A DNA stretch of 64,000 bases from Desulfoferula mesophila (GCF_037076455.1 NZ_AP028679.1:1193501-1257500), one strand, 5' to 3'; counted from the first letter of the stretch, positions 52,995 to 61,940 are shown. The notes: generated from the letters alone by a model not told the origin. Translations and numbers: made by a program.

Positions 52995-53104
52995 GCCCGC
53001 CGGCTCTCTTGGCTTGATCCGGACTCACTAATGTACATCATAAAGGCCCGGAAGGCTTGGTAGCAAGCCTTCCGGGCCGGGGTTAGCCGAGGTTTACCGG
53101 GCTG

Positions 53105-53446
53105 CTAGCCCATGGCCGGGGGGCCGTCCTCGCCGGTGCGGATGCGCATGGCCTCTTCCATGGGCAACACGAAGATTACCCCGTCGCCGATCTCGCCGGT
53201 GCGGGCGCCCTTGACGATGGCCTGCTTGGCGGTCTCCACGAAGTCGTCGTTGAGTCCGATCTCCACGCGGACCTTCTTGAGCAGGTTCACTTCCTGCGCC
53301 ACCCCGCGGTAGGTTTCGGAAAATCCCCGCTGGCGGCCGGATCCCACGACGTTGGTGACCGACATGTTGAAGATCTCGGCCTCGTACAGGGCCTGCTTTA
53401 CGTCGTTTAGTCTTTCGGGCTTGATATATGCCACTATCATTTTCAT
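53105..53446 (-). CDS. glnK: Nitrogen regulatory protein PII (GlnK)
   Basis: A 113-residue PII protein that senses 2-oxoglutarate and ATP/ADP and plugs AmtB. It matches the family over its whole length: MIVAYIKPERLNDVKQAL, VVGSGRQRGFSETYRG, KGARTGEIGDGVIFVL and RIRTGEDG at the B/C loops. The T-loop differs at the modification site: counting from Met1, residue 51 is Gln (RGVAQEVN) where enteric proteins have Tyr51, so canonical uridylylation is impossible. The gene follows amtB by 17 bases. Confidence 0.96.
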   Translation of the reverse strand: MKMIVAYIKPERLNDVKQALYEAEIFNMSVTNVVGSGRQRGFSETYRGVAQEVNLLKKVRVEIGLNDDFVETAKQAIVKGARTGEIGDGVIFVLPMEEAMRIRTGEDGPPAMG

Positions 53447-53463
53447 GTGATCTTCCCCGCTTT

Positions 53464-54807
53464 CTACTTGGTGGTGAAGATCTGGAAGTCAGAGTAGGCT
53501 TCCATACCGTGTTCTTCGATATCCAGGCCGCGGATTTCCTCTTCCTTGCTCACCCGCAAGCCCATGACTGCCTTCACCGCCAGGAATACCACGAACATGC
53601 AGGCCATGGCAAAGGCCGCGCACACCACGGTGCCCATGATCTGGATGCCCAGCTGGGTGAAGCCGCCGCCGTGCAGCAGGCCGTCGTTGCCCAGGCCCAG
53701 GGCCTTCTGGCCCCAGATACCCACGGCGATGGTGCCCCACATGCCGTTGAAGGCGTGCACGGGAACCGCGCCGACCGGGTCGTCGATGTGCAGCTTGTCC
53801 AGCAGGCTGACGCCCAGGACCACGATGCCTCCACCGATGAGGCCGATGACCATGGAGGCCCAGGGGCTGACCACGGCGCAGGGGGCGGTGATGGCCACCA
53901 GACCGGCCAGGGCGCCGTTCATCATCATGGTAAGGTCGGGCTTGCCGAAGGTGACCCAGGTCAGGGCCATGGCGCCGATGGCACCGGCCGCGGCGGCCAG
54001 GTTGGTGTTGACCGTGATCAGGGCGATGGCGATGGCGTTGTCGGTACCCGAGGCGGCCAGCTGGCTGCCGGGGTTGAACCCGAACCAACCGAACCACAGG
54101 ATGAACACGCCCAGGGCGGCCAAGGGGATGTTGTGGCCGGCCAGCACCCGGCTCTTGCCGTCGGGGCCGTAGCGGCCGATGCGGGGGCCCAGGATGAGGG
54201 CGCCGACCAGGCCGATCCAGCCACCGGTGCTGTGCACGATGGTGGAGCCGGCGAAGTCGAAAAAGCCCATGGAGGACAGCCAGCCGCCGCCCCAGGTCCA
54301 GTGACCGATGATGGGGTAGATGATGCCCGTGACGAACACCGTGGCCACCAGGTAGCTGGGGAACTTGGTCCGCTCGGCCATGACACCGGAAACGATGGTG
54401 GCCGCGGTACCGCAGAAGACCGCCTGGAACATCCAGGAGGCCCATATCGGCAGGGTGCCGTTGCTCAGGCCCGAAAGCCCGAATCCGGTCATCCCGATAA
54501 AGGAGTTGCCCTCGCCGAACATGAAGGCATATCCTACGATAAAGTAGAGAATGCTGGCCAGGGCGAAGTCCATGAAGTTTTTGGCCAGGATGTTGGCGGC
54601 GTTCTTGGCGCGAGTCAGGCCCGCCTCCACCATGGCGAAGCCCGGCTGCATGAAGAACACCAAATAGGCAGCCAAGAGCACCCACATCGTATCAATGTCG
54701 CTGATTTTAGGGGCTTCCTTGGCCGCCTCTTCCGCCCAGGCGGGCAAGGCGCATAGCATTCCCAAGCCCACTAGGGTGGTTAGAGAGGCCGTCACGCGCT
54801 TAATCAT
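53464..54807 (-). CDS. amtB: Ammonium transporter AmtB
   Basis: A 447-residue ammonium channel with a signal peptide (LTTLVGLGMLCALPAWA) and 11 membrane helices: first helix TMWVLLAAYLVFFMQPGFAMVEAGL, signature DFAGSTIVHSTGGWIGLVGA and VPVHAFNGMWGTIAVG. Both pore histidines (VHSTG and VHAFN) are conserved. The C-terminal tail that GlnK contacts ends GLDIEEHGMEAYSDF. AAGGAG precedes the ATG by 9 bases. It lies between an outer-membrane protein gene and glnK in one operon. Confidence 0.96.
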   Translation of the reverse strand: MIKRVTASLTTLVGLGMLCALPAWAEEAAKEAPKISDIDTMWVLLAAYLVFFMQPGFAMVEAGLTRAKNAANILAKNFMDFALASILYFIVGYAFMFGEGNSFIGMTGFGLSGLSNGTLPIWASWMFQAVFCGTAATIVSGVMAERTKFPSYLVATVFVTGIIYPIIGHWTWGGGWLSSMGFFDFAGSTIVHSTGGWIGLVGALILGPRIGRYGPDGKSRVLAGHNIPLAALGVFILWFGWFGFNPGSQLAASGTDNAIAIALITVNTNLAAAAGAIGAMALTWVTFGKPDLTMMMNGALAGLVAITAPCAVVSPWASMVIGLIGGGIVVLGVSLLDKLHIDDPVGAVPVHAFNGMWGTIAVGIWGQKALGLGNDGLLHGGGFTQLGIQIMGTVVCAAFAMACMFVVFLAVKAVMGLRVSKEEEIRGLDIEEHGMEAYSDFQIFTTK

Positions 54808-54830
54808 CTCTAACTGCTCCTTTTGGAATC

Positions 54831-54863
54831 GGCCCGGCCGGAGCCACTACCTCTGGCCGGGCC
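54831..54863 (-). other. Hairpin between the outer-membrane protein gene and amtB
   Basis: GGCCCGGCC (54831-54839) and GGCCGGGCC (54855-54863) make a 9-bp stem. No T-run on the minus strand, so it is more likely a processing or stability element than a terminator. Confidence 0.5.
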
Positions 54864-54879
54864 TTAGTTTTGAAAAGAT

Positions 54880-55650
54880 CTAGAAGGACGCGGAAAATAC
54901 CAAGCCCCAGTACATGTTGTTGTCGTCCTGGACACCTTCCATGGCGTCCTGGATGGTGCTGTCAATCAAGCCGGTAAGGACCACCTGAGGAGTCAAGGTC
55001 ACGTACTCGCCGATCTTGAAGGGCACAGTCAGGTAGACCGAGTAGTCGGTCAGGCCGTCCTGGTCGGCGCCGTAGTAAAAGAGGTTGTTGTCGGTGCCGC
55101 CGTAGGCGATCGTGCCGCCCAGGCCCACGGCCCAGCCGACCATGTCGCTAAGCTTGGGCAGGTCGTGGGACCAGTCCAGAGCGCCCTGGATGTAGAAGCT
55201 GTTGGTCTCTTTTATGTCCCGGTAGATAGTGATGCTGGGGGTGACGATCCAGTCGTAGCTGACCCCGGCGTAGAGCTCGGTGGTGTCGGAAGCGTCGCTA
55301 CCGGGGAAGGTGTAGACGATGACACCCACCGGGATGCTGAACTTGCCCAGCTCAAAGGTGTAGTCGGCGGTCAGGTCGATCTCGTCGAACTCGGTCTGCC
55401 GGCCGTTCTGATCGGTGAGCATGTAGTCGCCCCACACGTTGAAAGAAAAGCCGCCCACGCCCGCGGTGACCGAAGGCTGGGCTACCCAGTCGTCCACCAC
55501 CACGATACCGCGCCATACGTACTTGCTGTTAAAGGCGACCTCGAAGTCCGCGGTGGGGGTCAGCTTGGCCTGGGCGGGGGTTGCGCCGGCCAAACCCAGG
55601 GGCAGGACCATGCAGATGGCCAGGATTAAAGTGATTGCCAGTTTCCTCAT
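54880..55650 (-). CDS. Outer-membrane beta-barrel protein linked to amtB (TorF/gcw_chp-like)
   Basis: A 256-residue secreted protein. The signal peptide (RKLAITLILAICMVLPLGLAGATPAQA) is followed by alternating amphipathic strands: DFEVAFNSKYVWRGIVVVDD, FSFNVWGDYML, IDLTADYTFELGKFSIPVGVIVYTFPG, LYAGVSYDWIVTPSITIYRD. The last residue is Phe, as in outer-membrane proteins. It resembles a family of proteobacterial barrels often beside amtB; a role in ammonium or small-molecule passage is inferred. I start at ATG 55650, preceded by AAGGAG. A sigma-54 promoter lies about 100 bases upstream. Confidence 0.8.
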   Translation of the reverse strand: MRKLAITLILAICMVLPLGLAGATPAQAKLTPTADFEVAFNSKYVWRGIVVVDDWVAQPSVTAGVGGFSFNVWGDYMLTDQNGRQTEFDEIDLTADYTFELGKFSIPVGVIVYTFPGSDASDTTELYAGVSYDWIVTPSITIYRDIKETNSFYIQGALDWSHDLPKLSDMVGWAVGLGGTIAYGGTDNNLFYYGADQDGLTDYSVYLTVPFKIGEYVTLTPQVVLTGLIDSTIQDAMEGVQDDNNMYWGLVFSASF

Positions 55651-55750
55651 GATTTCTCCTTCCTGATGCGTTTCAGATATCTCTCGATTCATCCTCCAGC
55701 GACCAGCCTAGTCTCTGGAGCCATACCGATTTCCTATGGTCCTGTGCATT

Positions 55751-55766
55751 GGCAAAGTGTGTGCCA
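55751..55766 (-). promoter_or_regulatory. Sigma-54 promoter of the porin-amtB-glnK operon
   Basis: Minus strand TGGCAC-ACACT-TTGCC: a perfect -24 box and a near-perfect -12 box with correct 10-base spacing. Predicted start near 55740, 90 bases before the barrel-protein ATG. Confidence 0.8.
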
Positions 55767-55810
55767 TATAGTGGACCGGTGGAGATAATTAATGTAATAG
55801 GTTGATTTAT

Positions 55811-55849
55811 AAAATAAAAAAAAGCAGAGGCTTCAAAAGGGCCTCTGCT
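55811..55849 (-). terminator. Rho-independent terminator of the enhancer-binding-protein gene
   Basis: Minus strand AGCAGAGGC (55849-55841), a 9-base loop, GCCTCTGCT (55831-55823), then a T-rich run (55822-55811). Confidence 0.9.
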
Positions 55850-55852
55850 GGA

Positions 55853-55868
55853 TACCTATTAAAAGGTA
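55853..55868. promoter_or_regulatory. Candidate activator site upstream of the amtB operon
   Basis: TACC (55853-55856) and GGTA (55865-55868) form a dyad with an 8-base spacer, near -120 from the sigma-54 start. It shares the half-sites of the glnA dyads but not their 4-base spacing. Confidence 0.35.
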
Positions 55869-55895
55869 CCGATTTGTATGAATATGAGGGGTAAG

Positions 55896-57452
55896 TTACT
55901 TTTTCGTACGGAACCTGCGCGGGTCGATCCTATACCGCTTGACCCTCAGCCCCATGAGCCGCTCGCTGATTCCCAGGTTGCGCGCGGCCAGGGCCTTGTT
56001 GCCCCGGGAATTTTTGAGCGCGTCCGCGATCAGCTCCTTTTCCACGTTTTCCAGGGTGGATTTCAAGGTGCCTTGGTGCTGGGTGCCCGAGGCTTCGGCG
56101 GTCTGCAGGGTGGGCGGCAGGTTGTGGCCGTGGATGACCTCGTCGGAAGACAGGATCACCGCACGCTCTATATAGTTCTCCAATTCGCGCACGTTGCCCG
56201 GCCAGTGGTAGGTCATGAGCATGTCGATGGCCGGGGTGGAGATGCGCCGGATGGTCTTGCCGTTGGCTTCGCTGAATCTTTCGGCGAAGTGGTTGGCCAG
56301 GAGCAACACGTCGGTGCCCCGCTCCCTTAGAGGCGGCACGTGGATGGGGAACACGTTGAGCCGGTAGTAGAGGTCTTGGCGAAACGTGCCGGTTTCCAAG
56401 AGCTTTTCCAGCTCTCGGTTGGTGGCGGCGATGACCCGCACGTCGCTTTTGATGGTTTCGGTGCCGCCCACCCGCTCGAACTCGCGTTCCTGCAAAACCC
56501 GCAGCAGCTTCACCTGGGTGGCCGGGGACAAGTCGCCCACCTCGTCCAGGAAAATGGTGCCCCCGTCGGCCAGCTCGAAGCGACCCTTGCGTTGGTTGTG
56601 CGCCCCCGTGAAGGAGCCTTTCTCGTGGCCGAACAGCTCGCTTTCGATGACGCTCTCGGGCAGGGCCGCGCAGTTGACCTTGATGAAGGGTTTGGCGGAG
56701 CGCAAGCTGTTGTAGTGGATGGCGTGGGCCACCAACTCCTTGCCGGTGCCGCTTTCTCCCCGGATCAATACGGTGGTGTTGCTTTGGCAAACCTGGGCGA
56801 TGAGGTCGTACACCATCTGCATGGCCTTGGATTTGCCAATTATATTAGTAGGATGAAAGCGGTCGCGCAGGGATTCCTGCAGTCGGTCGTTTTCCTCGCG
56901 CAGGCGCTGCTGCTCCTCCATCACCTCCTGGCGCAGGCGCACCCCCTGGGCGATCATGGAGCCGATGACGCTCATCAGCCGCACGTCTTCTTCCAGGGAC
57001 ACCGTGTTCTGGAACAGGCGGTCGGCGCTCAGCGCCCCGATCACCTCGTTGCCCAGCTTGATGGGCACACAGATAAAGGAGATGTCGCTTTTGTCCAGCT
57101 TGCTGCGCGCCCCGGTGCGGTCCAGGAAGTGGGGTTCGTCACCGATGTGCTCCACCACCATGGCGCGGCCGGACTGCACCACCTGGCCGGTAACGCCCTC
57201 GCCCAGCTTGTAGCGGCCCCGTTCACGCTGTTTGGCGCTAAGCCCGTGGGCCGCCTCGATCAATATCTCCCCGGTCTCCCGGTTCAGCAGGGTGATGGTG
57301 CCGCGCATCATGCCCATATGATTGGAGATCAGCTCCAATACCGGGGCCACGACGTCCCTGAGGTCCATGCTGCGCTCCAGGGTCCGGCTGATCTCGAAGA
57401 GCAGCGACAGCTCCTTGACCTCGCGCTGATAAGGTGCGGTATTGGGGCTCAT
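55896..57452 (-). CDS. Sigma-54-dependent transcriptional activator, NifA-like (GAF-AAA+-Fis)
   Basis: A 518-residue enhancer-binding protein. A GAF domain (about 20-165: [38 protein letters not shown]) and linker precede the AAA+ domain (Walker A GESGTGKE, sigma-54 loop GSFTGA instead of [39 protein letters not shown]). The C-terminal Fis-type helix-turn-helix is [21 protein letters not shown]. The GAF domain resembles NifA proteins, which answer to PII/2-oxoglutarate. I start at ATG 57452; a longer frame to 57536 runs through an operator-like dyad. It is the obvious activator for the adjacent sigma-54 promoters. Confidence 0.93.
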   Translation of the reverse strand: MSPNTAPYQREVKELSLLFEISRTLERSMDLRDVVAPVLELISNHMGMMRGTITLLNRETGEILIEAAHGLSAKQRERGRYKLGEGVTGQVVQSGRAMVVEHIGDEPHFLDRTGARSKLDKSDISFICVPIKLGNEVIGALSADRLFQNTVSLEEDVRLMSVIGSMIAQGVRLRQEVMEEQQRLREENDRLQESLRDRFHPTNIIGKSKAMQMVYDLIAQVCQSNTTVLIRGESGTGKELVAHAIHYNSLRSAKPFIKVNCAALPESVIESELFGHEKGSFTGAHNQRKGRFELADGGTIFLDEVGDLSPATQVKLLRVLQEREFERVGGTETIKSDVRVIAATNRELEKLLETGTFRQDLYYRLNVFPIHVPPLRERGTDVLLLANHFAERFSEANGKTIRRISTPAIDMLMTYHWPGNVRELENYIERAVILSSDEVIHGHNLPPTLQTAEASGTQHQGTLKSTLENVEKELIADALKNSRGNKALAARNLGISERLMGLRVKRYRIDPRRFRTKK

Positions 57453-57499
57453 GATCTTTATGTCACCTTTTTGTATAACCGGAGAGTAACTTGCCGGGG

Positions 57500-57525
57500 C
57501 CAAACATACCACGGGGTATGTTTGG
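57500..57525. promoter_or_regulatory. Long dyad upstream of the activator gene
   Basis: CCAAACATACC (57500-57510), ACGG, GGTATGTTTGG (57515-57525): perfect 11-bp arms centred on TACC-N4-GGTA, the same core as the glnA dyads. It lies 48-73 bases before the activator start codon, where autoregulation would act. Confidence 0.65.
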
Positions 57526-57562
57526 GCGCAATGCATAACATATTGGTAGCTGAATTTAGATT

Positions 57563-59287
57563 TTAAAGCTTGGCGCCAAAGCCCGGCCGGTAATGGTTGG
57601 TGATGGGCAGGCGCCGGTCCCGGCCAAAGGCCTTGGGGGTGATTTTCACCCCCGGCGGGGCCTGGCGGCGCTTGTACTCGTTGATGTCCACCAAGCGGAT
57701 CACGTCGCGCACCGTGGTCGGATCATAGCCCTGGGCCACGATCTCGTCCAGCACCAGGTCGTTTTCCACGTAGGCTTCCAGGATGGGGTCGAGCACCTCG
57801 TAGGGCGGCAGCGAGTCGCTGTCCTTTTGGTCGGGCCTTAGCTCGGCCGAGGGCGGCCGCGCGATGGTGGTCACGGGGATCAATTCCCGCCGGGCCTTCT
57901 GGTTGACATAATCCGAAAGCTTGTAGACCAGGGTCTTGGGCACGTCCTTGATCACCGCGAAGCCGCCGGCCATGTCGCCGTAGAGGGTGCAATAGCCCAC
58001 CGCGGTCTCGCTTTTGTTGCCTGTGGTTAGCACCAGCCAGCCGAAGCGGTTGGACAGGGCCATGAGGATGTTGCCCCGGATGCGGGCCTGCAGGTTCTCG
58101 TGCTCCACCCCCGCCGGGCCGGGGCCAAAGGCCTCCCTGAGCTCGTCCAGGTAGATGTGGTAGATGTGGGCCACGGGCACGGTGAGCAGCCTGATGCCCA
58201 GGTTGGCGGCCAAGAGTTCAGCGTCCCCGCGGGTTTCGCCGGAGGTGAACTGGCTGGGCATGGTCACCCCGGTCACGTTTTCCCGGCCCAGGGCCTCCAC
58301 CGCCACGCAGGCGGTCAGGGCCGAATCGATGCCGCCCGAAAGCCCCAGCACCACCCGCTTGAAGCCGTTTTTGCCCATGTAGTCGCGGGTGCCCAAGACC
58401 AGGGCCGCGTAGGTCTCGGCCAAATAGCCCATCTCCGTGGCGCAGTAAGGCGCCTTGGGGCGCGGGGGTTCGGGAAAGGGCAGGGGCAGGCGCAGGGAGG
58501 TCACCCCGGGCGCGTCCTCCAGGTCGGGCAACTCCACCGCCGGCGGCAGCTCCAGGTCCACCACCTGCAAGTCCGGCTTGAAGCGCGGGGAGCAGGCCAC
58601 GGTCTCCCCCTGGGGAGAGATGACCAGGCTACCGCCGTCGAACACCAGCTCGTCCTGGCCGCCCACCATGTTGTTGTAGCAGACGTAGGAACCGGTGTTC
58701 TGGGCGAAGCGGGCTATGATCTGTTTGCGGATGTCCAGCTTGCCCGCGTGGAAGGGCGAGGCGGACAGGTTGAGCACCACCTGGGCCTTTTGCCGCAGGG
58801 CGCAGATTTCGCAATCATCGCCCTCCACCCAGACGTCTTCACAGATGGTCACCATCAGGCGCACCTGGCCCAGATCCAACAGCAGGCACTGGTTTCCCGG
58901 CGCGAAATAGCGCATTTCGTCGAAGACCCCGTAGTTGGGCAGCTCTTTTTTGCGATACACCGCCATCACCTCTCCCTGGCTGAGCACCGCCGCCGCGTTG
59001 TAGCAGCGGCCCAGCTCCGGGTCGGCGTCGGCAAAGCCCACCACCATGTTGGTCTGGGAGCAGTTCCTAGCCAACTCGCGCATCGCCGCCCGGCTGTCGG
59101 CCAAAAAGCGGGGCTTCAACAGCAGGTCTTCGGGAGGGTAGCCGGTGAGGGCCAGCTCGGGAAAGGTGACCAGATGGGCCCCGGCGGCCCGGGCGGCGTG
59201 TGCCTGCTCGCAGATCAGGGCCAGGTTGGCGCTGATGTCTCCCACGGTGGGGTTGATCTGGGCCTGGGCGATTCGCAGGATGGGCAT
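57563..59287 (-). CDS. nadE: Glutamine-dependent NAD+ synthetase
   Basis: A 574-residue two-domain enzyme. The N-terminal nitrilase-type glutaminase (about 1-270) has the Glu ([16 protein letters not shown]), Lys ([14 protein letters not shown]) and Cys (MVTICEDVW) triad. The C-terminal synthetase has the ATP-pyrophosphatase P-loop [41 protein letters not shown] and a C-terminal [11 protein letters not shown]. It amidates nicotinic acid adenine dinucleotide to NAD using glutamine, which fits its place beside nitrogen genes. The activator gene dyad region separates them. Confidence 0.96.
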   Translation of the reverse strand: MPILRIAQAQINPTVGDISANLALICEQAHAARAAGAHLVTFPELALTGYPPEDLLLKPRFLADSRAAMRELARNCSQTNMVVGFADADPELGRCYNAAAVLSQGEVMAVYRKKELPNYGVFDEMRYFAPGNQCLLLDLGQVRLMVTICEDVWVEGDDCEICALRQKAQVVLNLSASPFHAGKLDIRKQIIARFAQNTGSYVCYNNMVGGQDELVFDGGSLVISPQGETVACSPRFKPDLQVVDLELPPAVELPDLEDAPGVTSLRLPLPFPEPPRPKAPYCATEMGYLAETYAALVLGTRDYMGKNGFKRVVLGLSGGIDSALTACVAVEALGRENVTGVTMPSQFTSGETRGDAELLAANLGIRLLTVPVAHIYHIYLDELREAFGPGPAGVEHENLQARIRGNILMALSNRFGWLVLTTGNKSETAVGYCTLYGDMAGGFAVIKDVPKTLVYKLSDYVNQKARRELIPVTTIARPPSAELRPDQKDSDSLPPYEVLDPILEAYVENDLVLDEIVAQGYDPTTVRDVIRLVDINEYKRRQAPPGVKITPKAFGRDRRLPITNHYRPGFGAKL

Positions 59288-59328
59288 GATCGTATTCCGT
59301 TAAGGTTAGCCGGCTGGGGCCTTAAGGG

Positions 59329-59357
59329 ATTATACATACATGCGCGTCCGGGTAAAA
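59329..59357 (-). promoter_or_regulatory. Promoter of nadE
   Basis: Minus strand TTTTAC (59357-59352), a 17-base spacer and a perfect TATAAT (59334-59329), about 42 bases before the nadE ATG. Confidence 0.55.
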
Positions 59358-59469
59358 ATACCTACGTTACTAGGGTTTCGGCGGGGCCGCCGGCGCGGGG
59401 GCGGGGCGATGCTTCAGGGAAAAAAGGCGAGGGGCAAGAGCGCATGGCGCTCGCCAGGGGCCGTGGGCT

Positions 59470-59664
59470 TCAGGAGCGCCGCACGAACCAAAAGCAGGGC
59501 TTTTCGCCGGGCGCTGGCAGGGGCAGCTCCAAATAGCCTTGGCTGAAATAGAGCTCTTCCCAGCCGGACTCGGCCGCCACGTCGGCGTTGGTGCAGCGAA
59601 TCAGCTCCCGCTCCAGCTCTACTTCCTCGCAAAACAGGCAATCTCTACAGGGCAGATTATCCAT
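59470..59664 (-). CDS. Small cysteine-rich protein
   Basis: A 64-residue protein beginning MDNLPCRDCLFCEEVELE, with C-x2-C-x2-C (residues 6, 9, 12), then IRCTNAD and KPCFWFVRRS near the end. The five cysteines suggest a zinc or FeS site. Codon use resembles the neighbours. It begins nine bases after the stop of the DUF2333 gene and is probably its operon partner, though no strong ribosome site is seen. Confidence 0.6.
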   Translation of the reverse strand: MDNLPCRDCLFCEEVELERELIRCTNADVAAESGWEELYFSQGYLELPLPAPGEKPCFWFVRRS

Positions 59665-59673
59665 GGTTCCGGC

Positions 59674-60708
59674 TCAACGCTCCAGCATCTGTTGCAGGTT
59701 GATCATCTTTTGGCGCACGTTCTCCAGGGTGGCCATGAGCTTGAGGCTGTGATTGGCGAAGACGGAATCCCGCGAGCCGTTGAGCACCATCAGCGGCTCG
59801 AAGTCGGCCAGGCGAAGATCGCTCACGATGCTGTCCATCAACTCGCCGGAGCGCTTGATCTGCAAAACCTCGCGGAACTCCCAGCGGACGGCCAGCATCA
59901 TTTCGTACATGGCGTAGGCCACGCCCCGGGCGAAATAGAAGTTGTCGTCGATCTGGGTCCAGGGCACCTTGACCTTGACCACCTGTTCGCCCTGCTGGGT
60001 GCTGTCGCCGGCGGTCTCCTCGCTCAGGCGGCGGCTCACGTCGCGGGGGGCGTTGGCCAGCCGGGTGTCCACCCCGCCCAAAAGGCTGGTGTACTGCTCC
60101 AACAGCTCGATGAGATTGTCGGCTCGGGGATAGAAGTGGCTTTCGTTCTTGGGCAGACCCTGGGCATAGGCCCTGAGCGCCTTGACCCCGTCGGCGAACT
60201 TGGCTTCGGCCGCCGGGAAGATCCAAAGATGGGGGTTGTTGGAAAAATCGGTGAAGGCCCGGTCGGCCTGGGGATCGATCTTGTCGGTGGTGCGCTGGCG
60301 CGAGAGCTTGTCCCGGAGCACCCGGGTGGAGTAGCGGATGATCTCCAACTGGCCCAACTGGAAGTTCTGGGGGTTGTCCAGGAGCACGGAGGGATAGATC
60401 GCGTCGTTGGGCAGCCAGGATTCCAGCATGTTCTGGCTGAGGGTGACCAGGGTGGCGGTGAACACCTCGCCGGGTACGGCGGCCTTTTGATTCTCCTGGC
60501 CTTGCCCCTGGGCGGGGACCGGATTGAAAAAGGGCGGGAAGGCGCGGTCGTATTCGTACCACATGATAAAGGGCGCCGAGATCACGTAGAGCAAGAAGGC
60601 CCAGAGGAACACGCGCCAGGCGCGGCCCAACGGGCTCAAGCCTTGGGCCAGGGGATTGAACCAGGAGGTTCCTCCCGATTGGGAATCGCCGGTCTGCTCT
60701 GCTTTCAT
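59674..60708 (-). CDS. DUF2333 family inner-membrane protein
   Basis: A 344-residue protein with one N-terminal membrane helix (AWRVFLWAFLLYVISAPFIMW) and a large soluble part. Blocks such as SQNMLESWLPNDAIYPSVLLDNPQNFQLGQLEIIRY, TDFSNNPHLWIFPAAE and DDNFYFARGVAYAMYEMMLAV agree with the proteobacterial DUF2333 family. Function unknown; the topology suggests a periplasmic domain anchored at the N-terminus. Confidence 0.8.
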   Translation of the reverse strand: MKAEQTGDSQSGGTSWFNPLAQGLSPLGRAWRVFLWAFLLYVISAPFIMWYEYDRAFPPFFNPVPAQGQGQENQKAAVPGEVFTATLVTLSQNMLESWLPNDAIYPSVLLDNPQNFQLGQLEIIRYSTRVLRDKLSRQRTTDKIDPQADRAFTDFSNNPHLWIFPAAEAKFADGVKALRAYAQGLPKNESHFYPRADNLIELLEQYTSLLGGVDTRLANAPRDVSRRLSEETAGDSTQQGEQVVKVKVPWTQIDDNFYFARGVAYAMYEMMLAVRWEFREVLQIKRSGELMDSIVSDLRLADFEPLMVLNGSRDSVFANHSLKLMATLENVRQKMINLQQMLER

Positions 60709-60773
60709 CTTGCCACCTCCCCCGGGAAAGCTGCGGTACGCTCCTTTCTATTGTCCCGGCAAAAAGGGGTATG

Positions 60774-61265
60774 TCAAGGGCGGGAAGACTTGAGCTTGTT
60801 CACCAGGGCGGTGGTGGACAGACCCGGCACCAGGGGCAGGGAGTAAACCTGGCCCCCCCGGGCGCGCACCAAGGAGGCTCCCACGATCTTTTCCTCGGGC
60901 CAGTCGCCGCCCTTGACCAAGACGTCCGGGGCGATGGCCTCGATCAATTCCAAGGGGGTGGGCTGGCTGAAAAACACCACCGCGTCCACCGCCTGCAGGC
61001 CGGCCACCACGCGGGCCCGCTGGGCCTCGGGCACTATGGGCCGTTCGGGGCCCTTGTTCTGGGCCCGCACCCCCTCGTCGCTGTTGAGCCCCAGGATCAA
61101 GAGATCGCCCAGGGCGCGGGCGCGCTCGATGAGGTCCACGTGCCCGGCGTGCAACAGGTCGAAGCAGCCGTTGGTGAACACCACCTTCTTGCCCGCCGCC
61201 TGGGCGGCGCGGGCCAGCTCCACGGCCCGCTCTTGGATCATGATTTTTTGGCTGGTGTCCGGCAT
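60774..61265 (-). CDS. rfaE2: D-glycero-beta-D-manno-heptose 1-phosphate adenylyltransferase
   Basis: A 163-residue cytidylyltransferase-like enzyme, the C-terminal half of HldE, making ADP-heptose for the lipopolysaccharide core. The nucleotide motif is VVFTNGCFDLLHAGHVDLIERAR (HxGH in HAGH); KGGDWPEEKIVGA and the C-terminal ISTT-like GLSTTALV complete it. ATG 61265 follows GGAG at six bases. The kinase half is encoded elsewhere. It lies 14 bases after lepB. Confidence 0.92.
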   Translation of the reverse strand: MPDTSQKIMIQERAVELARAAQAAGKKVVFTNGCFDLLHAGHVDLIERARALGDLLILGLNSDEGVRAQNKGPERPIVPEAQRARVVAGLQAVDAVVFFSQPTPLELIEAIAPDVLVKGGDWPEEKIVGASLVRARGGQVYSLPLVPGLSTTALVNKLKSSRP

Positions 61266-61279
61266 GGTCGGCTCCGGCC

Positions 61280-61912
61280 TCAATCTATAACGTGGACCAG
61301 GCGGCCCAGGCGCAGGCTGATGGGGAACTGTTTCCAAGACCACAGCACCACCTCGGCTCGGCCCACGATCTCTTGCCGGGGCACGAAGCCGCCGCGGCCC
61401 TGGTTCCAGAAGCGCGAATCATAGGAGTTGTCGCGGTTGTCGCCCATCATGAAGTAGCTGCCTTGGGGCACGGTGAAGGGCCCGAAACGCTCGCCCGCGT
61501 GGGAGCGGGGCGCGTAGCGGCCCCAGTCATGGGCCAGGGGCCGTCCGTTGATGTAGACCACCTCGCCGCGGATCTCCACCGTCTCGCCCGGCAGGCCCAC
61601 GATGCGCTTCACGAAGTCGGAGCCGTGCCCCTGGGGGTTCTTGAAAACCACCACGTCGCCGCGCCGGGGATCGACCAGCGGGGCCAGCACCAGGTCGGTG
61701 AAGGGAAGCTTTAGGTCGTAGCACAGCCTGTTGACCAGCATGTGGTCGCCGGGCAGCAGGGTGGGCTCCATGGAGCCCGAGGGCACCCAGGAGGCCTGCA
61801 CCGCCCCGGCCCTGAGCACCGCGCTGATGACCAGGGCCCACAGCAGGGCTCCGCCCCAGCCGCGCAGGAAACGCTTGAGCGCTCCCTGGCTTGGTGGCTG
61901 TTCTTCTTTCAT
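61280..61912 (-). CDS. lepB: Signal peptidase I
   Basis: A 210-residue type I signal peptidase anchored by one membrane helix (GALLWALVISAVLRAGAV). The catalytic dyad is Ser47 in SGSMEPTLLPGD and Lys102 in VKRIVGLPGE; box E reads MMGDNRDNSYDSRFWN. It removes signal peptides from exported proteins. The gene is between comF and rfaE2. Confidence 0.95.
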   Translation of the reverse strand: MKEEQPPSQGALKRFLRGWGGALLWALVISAVLRAGAVQASWVPSGSMEPTLLPGDHMLVNRLCYDLKLPFTDLVLAPLVDPRRGDVVVFKNPQGHGSDFVKRIVGLPGETVEIRGEVVYINGRPLAHDWGRYAPRSHAGERFGPFTVPQGSYFMMGDNRDNSYDSRFWNQGRGGFVPRQEIVGRAEVVLWSWKQFPISLRLGRLVHVID

Positions 61913-61940
61913 GCCTTCCTCCAGTTGTCGGGGCCGCGCA

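Larger units (their letters stand above)
52736..53104 (-). other. glnA regulatory region
   Basis: AT-richer noncoding stretch between glnK and glnA. It contains the glnA leader (about 110 bases, with an inverted repeat TACAA-N9-TTGTA at 52831-52849 around the predicted start), a sigma-54 promoter and two upstream dyads. The last 50 bases before glnK carry a GGCCCGGAAGGCTT...AAGCCTTCCGGGCC hairpin (about 53046-53079), likely the glnK terminator. Confidence 0.7.
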
